Source of the DNA: JAJCYL01 sp040222875
GTDB taxonomy: Bacteria; Bacteroidota; Bacteroidia; Cytophagales; Cyclobacteriaceae
Assembly (NCBI GenBank): GCA_040222875.1
Contig: JAVKCG010000053.1
Location: 248,001 to 312,000 of the forward strand
Length of the DNA: 64,000 bases
Reading direction: 5' to 3'
Positions 61,264-64,000 of this stretch are shown here, piece after piece (position 1 is the first letter of the stretch; every line of letters starts with the position of its first letter). Position numbers and translations under genes: made by a program. The notes beneath the pieces were generated by a model, which saw only the letters and a list, made by a program, of their open reading frames with translations, did no database searches and was not told the origin of the DNA.

Positions 61264-63402
61264 ATGGCTAAAAAAGATTTAAAATATTTAAGGAATATCG
61301 GCATCATGGCCCACATCGATGCTGGAAAAACCACGACTACTGAGCGTGTGCTTTACTATACTGGCTTAAGCCATAAAATTGGTGAAGTTCATGATGGTGC
61401 TGCTACAATGGACTGGATGGAGCAGGAGCAGGAGCGTGGTATCACTATTACCTCAGCAGCAACTACGACGTTCTGGAAGTATCCGACCTCTCAGGGTCAG
61501 GCAACTCCTGAAACTCAGGAATATAGAGTTAATATTATTGACACTCCAGGTCACGTAGACTTTACGGTTGAAGTTGAGCGTTCACTTAGGGTACTCGATG
61601 GAGCTGTTGCATTGTTCTGTGCCGTGTCAGGTGTTGAGCCTCAGTCAGAGACAGTTTGGCGTCAAGCTGATAAATACAAAGTACCTAGAATCTGTTTCGT
61701 CAATAAAATGGATAGGGCCGGAGCGGACTTTTTCAATGTTGTTAGCGAAATCAAAGAAAAGCTAAAAGCCAATCCGGTTCCATTGCAGGTTCCAATCGGC
61801 GCTGAAGATACGTTTAAAGGTGTTGTTGACTTAATTACAAATAAGGCAGTCTATTGGAACGAAGATGATATGGGTATGACCTACTCAATTCAGGATGTTC
61901 CGGAGGATTTAGTGGATACAGTGACTGAATGGCGTCAAAAGTTGGTTGAAAGTGTTGCAGAATATGACGATGCCCTTTTGGAGAAATTCTTTGAAGACCC
62001 TGATTCAATAACGAAGGAAGAAATGATGGCTGCTATTAGAAAAGCAGTTATCAACATAGACTTTTTTCCTGTCTTGTGTGGTTCAGCCTTTAAAAATAAG
62101 GGCGTACAGGCAATGCTTGATGCTGTTTGTTCTTATCTGCCATCACCCCTTGATTTACCTGCTGTTAAAGGTATTAACCCTTACACAGATAAAGAAGAGG
62201 AAAGATTACCATCAAATGATCAGCCATTCAGTGCATTGGCTTTTAAAATAGCAACAGACCCCTTCGTTGGTCGATTGTGTTTCTTCAGGGTTTATTCTGG
62301 AAAATTAGAGGCTGGTTCTTATATCCATAACATGAGAACCGATAAGAAGGAAAGAATATCACGATTGATGCAAATGCATTCAAATAAGCAGAATGCGATT
62401 GATCAAGTGGAGGCTGGTGACATATGTGCTGGTGTTGGCTTTAAGGATATTAAAACTGGAGATACTTTGGTCGATGAAAAGAACAAGATTGTTCTCGAGT
62501 CAATGACCTTTCCAGAGCCGGTTATCGGTTACGCAATTGAGCCTAAAACTCAGGCCGATGTTGATAAGCTTGGCATGGCCATCTCTAAATTGATCGAGGA
62601 AGATCCAACCTTGCAAGTGCAGACTGATCATGAAACAGGTCAGACGATTCTTAGAGGTATGGGTGAACTTCACCTTGAGATCATCATCGATAGGTTAAAA
62701 CGTGAGTTCAAAGTAGAAATAAACCAGGGTGCTCCTCAAGTTGCTTACAAAGAGGCCTTGACAACCATGGTTGACCACAAAGAAGTTTACAAAAAGCAGA
62801 CGGGTGGTCGAGGTAAGTTCGCGGATATTGTATTCGAAATCGGACCTAAGGATGAAGATGTTAAAGAACAAGGGTTACAGTTCGTGAACAATATTGTTGG
62901 CGGCGTAATTCCTAAAGAATTTCACCCAGCAATCGAGAAAGGATTTAAAGAAGGAATGAAAAACGGCCCTCTTGCCAATTATCCAGTTGAGGATATGAAG
63001 GTGAGGTTGTATCACGGTTCATTTCATGATGTTGACTCGGACGCATTGTCATTTGAATTAGCTGCAAGAACTGGTTTCAAAACAGCTGCCAAAAAATGTA
63101 ACCCGGTAGTGTTGGAGCCAATTATGTCTGTTGAGGTAGTTACACCTGATGAATATACTGGTGCAGCAACCGGTGACCTTAACAAAAGACGGGGCATTAT
63201 GAAAGGAATGGATACCAAGGGTGGAGCCCAAATTATCAAAGCAGATGTTCCGCTATCAGAACTATTTGGTTACGTAACTGATTTGAGAACATTGAGCTCA
63301 GGCAGGGCATCGGCAACTTTGACTTTTTCACATTATGATCAAGTGCCAAAGCACATTGCAGAAGATATTATTACAAAAGTCAAAGGATTGGCTACCGCTT
63401 AA
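61264..63402 (+). CDS. fusA: Elongation factor G
   Basis: This is the translocation GTPase. The P-loop is IMAHIDAGKTTTTERVL (about 13-29), switch II is DTPGHVDFTVEVERSLR, and the base-specific motif is FVNKMDRAGADF. Domains III-V include LRGMGELHLEIIIDRL and the C-terminal GRASATLTFSHYDQVP. The length of 712 aa fits. It sits in the standard rpsL-rpsG-fusA order, followed directly by rpsJ with tuf placed elsewhere. Confidence 0.98.
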   Translation: MAKKDLKYLRNIGIMAHIDAGKTTTTERVLYYTGLSHKIGEVHDGAATMDWMEQEQERGITITSAATTTFWKYPTSQGQATPETQEYRVNIIDTPGHVDFTVEVERSLRVLDGAVALFCAVSGVEPQSETVWRQADKYKVPRICFVNKMDRAGADFFNVVSEIKEKLKANPVPLQVPIGAEDTFKGVVDLITNKAVYWNEDDMGMTYSIQDVPEDLVDTVTEWRQKLVESVAEYDDALLEKFFEDPDSITKEEMMAAIRKAVINIDFFPVLCGSAFKNKGVQAMLDAVCSYLPSPLDLPAVKGINPYTDKEEERLPSNDQPFSALAFKIATDPFVGRLCFFRVYSGKLEAGSYIHNMRTDKKERISRLMQMHSNKQNAIDQVEAGDICAGVGFKDIKTGDTLVDEKNKIVLESMTFPEPVIGYAIEPKTQADVDKLGMAISKLIEEDPTLQVQTDHETGQTILRGMGELHLEIIIDRLKREFKVEINQGAPQVAYKEALTTMVDHKEVYKKQTGGRGKFADIVFEIGPKDEDVKEQGLQFVNNIVGGVIPKEFHPAIEKGFKEGMKNGPLANYPVEDMKVRLYHGSFHDVDSDALSFELAARTGFKTAAKKCNPVVLEPIMSVEVVTPDEYTGAATGDLNKRRGIMKGMDTKGGAQIIKADVPLSELFGYVTDLRTLSSGRASATLTFSHYDQVPKHIAEDIITKVKGLATA

Positions 63403-63413
63403 TCAATAGGAAA

Positions 63414-63719
63414 ATGACTCAGAAAATAAGAATAAAACTTAAGTCTTACGATCACAACTTGGTTGACAAATCAGGTGAGAAAATTGTAAGAGCTGTGAAA
63501 ACAACAGGTGCTATCGTTAGTGGCCCAATTCCGCTTCCGACCATCAAAGAGAAATTCACAGTTTTACGATCTCCCCACGTCAACAAAAAATCAAGGGAGC
63601 AATTTCAACTATGCACTTACAAAAGGTTGGTAGATATTTATTCTAACAGCTCTAAAACTGTAGATGCATTAATGAAGCTAGAATTGCCAAGTGGCGTAGA
63701 TGTAGAAATTAAGGTTTAA
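63414..63719 (+). CDS. rpsJ: 30S ribosomal protein S10 (also Nus factor E)
   Basis: It is part of the small-subunit head and also, as NusE, of antitermination complexes and NusG-ribosome coupling. Conserved segments are IRIKLKSYDHNLVDKSGEKI, GAIVSGPIPLPT and SPHVNKKSREQFQLCTYKRL. The length of 101 aa is typical. It begins 11 nt after fusA and is followed by a clear terminator, so it belongs to the str unit rather than to the following S10-type run. Confidence 0.97.
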   Translation: MTQKIRIKLKSYDHNLVDKSGEKIVRAVKTTGAIVSGPIPLPTIKEKFTVLRSPHVNKKSREQFQLCTYKRLVDIYSNSSKTVDALMKLELPSGVDVEIKV

Positions 63720-63740
63720 ACCGACCTCAACCCGGAATTA

Positions 63741-63768
63741 AAAGAACCCTTCAAACGGTTCTTTTTTT
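63741..63768 (+). terminator. Intrinsic terminator after rpsJ
   Basis: AAAGAACC (63741-63748) pairs with GGTTCTTT (63757-63764) around an 8-nt loop, with a T-run to 63768. It separates rpsJ from rplC. Confidence 0.85.
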
Positions 63769-63802
63769 GTGGATAAAAAAATGAGGTTTTTCGAAATCCG
63801 TA

Positions 63803-63832
63803 TTGCAAGAGATAGAGATTTCACTACCTTTG
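63803..63832 (+). promoter_or_regulatory. Promoter of the rplC unit
   Basis: The -33 TTG lies at 63803-63805 and the exact -7 element TACCTTTG at 63825-63832, 19 nt apart. Transcription would start near 63838, leaving a leader of about 57 nt before rplC. Confidence 0.8.
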
Positions 63833-63894
63833 CAGTCCGTTTTTTCGGGAAGGAAAAATGTATCAAGATTTTAGGTGATTAGACTCCGTAAAAG

Positions 63895-64000
63895 ATGTCT
63901 GGAATTATAGGTAAGAAAATAGGAATGACTAGCATTTACGATGCTGATGGAAAGAATGTTCCATGCACCGTAATTGAAGCTGGCCCTTGTGTAATAACCC
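63895..64000 (+). CDS. rplC: 50S ribosomal protein L3 (cut by window edge)
   Basis: The first 35 residues are visible, starting at ATG 63895: MSGIIGKKIGMTSIYDADGK, then NVPCTVIEAGPCVIT. The GIIGKKIGMT start and the CTVIEAGPC strand identify L3, which lies near the peptidyl-transferase centre. The gene would lead the ribosomal protein run that continues beyond the window. It has its own promoter after the rpsJ terminator. Confidence 0.93.
   Translation, partial: MSGIIGKKIGMTSIYDADGKNVPCTVIEAGPCVIT

Overview
This 64 kb window is chromosomal DNA of a member of the Bacteroidota, most likely the Cytophagales/Fulvivirga-Marivirga type of lineage. The grounds are promoters of the TTG-N19/20-TAnnTTTG class, which is specific to this phylum, a T9SS sorting domain, protein families typical of the phylum (SiaB-like GHKL kinase, lone FecI-like sigma factor, RecQ with a helical tail, DUF3467), an almost complete lack of Shine-Dalgarno sequences, and frequent TTG starts. 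No species can be named from the sequence alone. No rRNA, CRISPR array, prophage or transposase gene was seen.

Region 1 (1-25 kb) is a mosaic of short transcription units on both strands. It holds mannose-1-phosphate guanylyltransferase (cut by the left edge), RecQ, a glycerophosphodiesterase-aquaglyceroporin pair, NAD(P)HX repair (Nnr), a minimal T9SS-targeted protein, a CASTOR/POLLUX-like channel, glutamate dehydrogenase, a SAM riboswitch with metX, YceI, MutS2, a sensor kinase, a lone ECF sigma factor, a beta-lactamase-fold protein that has lost its SxxK motif, a SiaB-like kinase with a coiled-coil membrane protein, a rhomboid protease, a TerB-like protein and a long acyl-CoA dehydrogenase behind a striking palindromic operator.

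Region 2 (25-46.7 kb) carries an unusual TerB-ABCG fusion transporter, a Rof-like protein, UvrA, a secreted caspase-like protein, HemL, an LpoA-like TPR/periplasmic-binding-fold protein, GuaA and an M1 aminopeptidase. A MITE-like inverted repeat lies beside hemL. A cassette of AraC-type regulator, SRPBCC protein and two alpha/beta hydrolases sits between the LpoA-like gene and guaA.

Region 3 (46.7-64 kb) is the conserved gene-expression core, all on the + strand: tRNA-Tyr, tRNA-Gly, tRNA-Thr, tuf, tRNA-Trp, secE, nusG, rplK, rplA, rplJ, rplL, rpoB, rpoC, a DUF3467 gene, rpsL, rpsG, fusA, rpsJ and the start of rplC. It is divided by good hairpin terminators, each followed at once by a TAnnTTTG promoter, so it reads as at least four transcription units.

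The most notable features are the twin palindromes around the acyl-CoA dehydrogenase promoter, the probable pseudo-enzyme, the TerB-ABCG fusion, the SiaB-like kinase without an adjacent SiaC, candidate leaderless promoters, near-abutting convergent gene ends, and a 20-nt promoter-plus-initial-transcript sequence shared by two translation operons.
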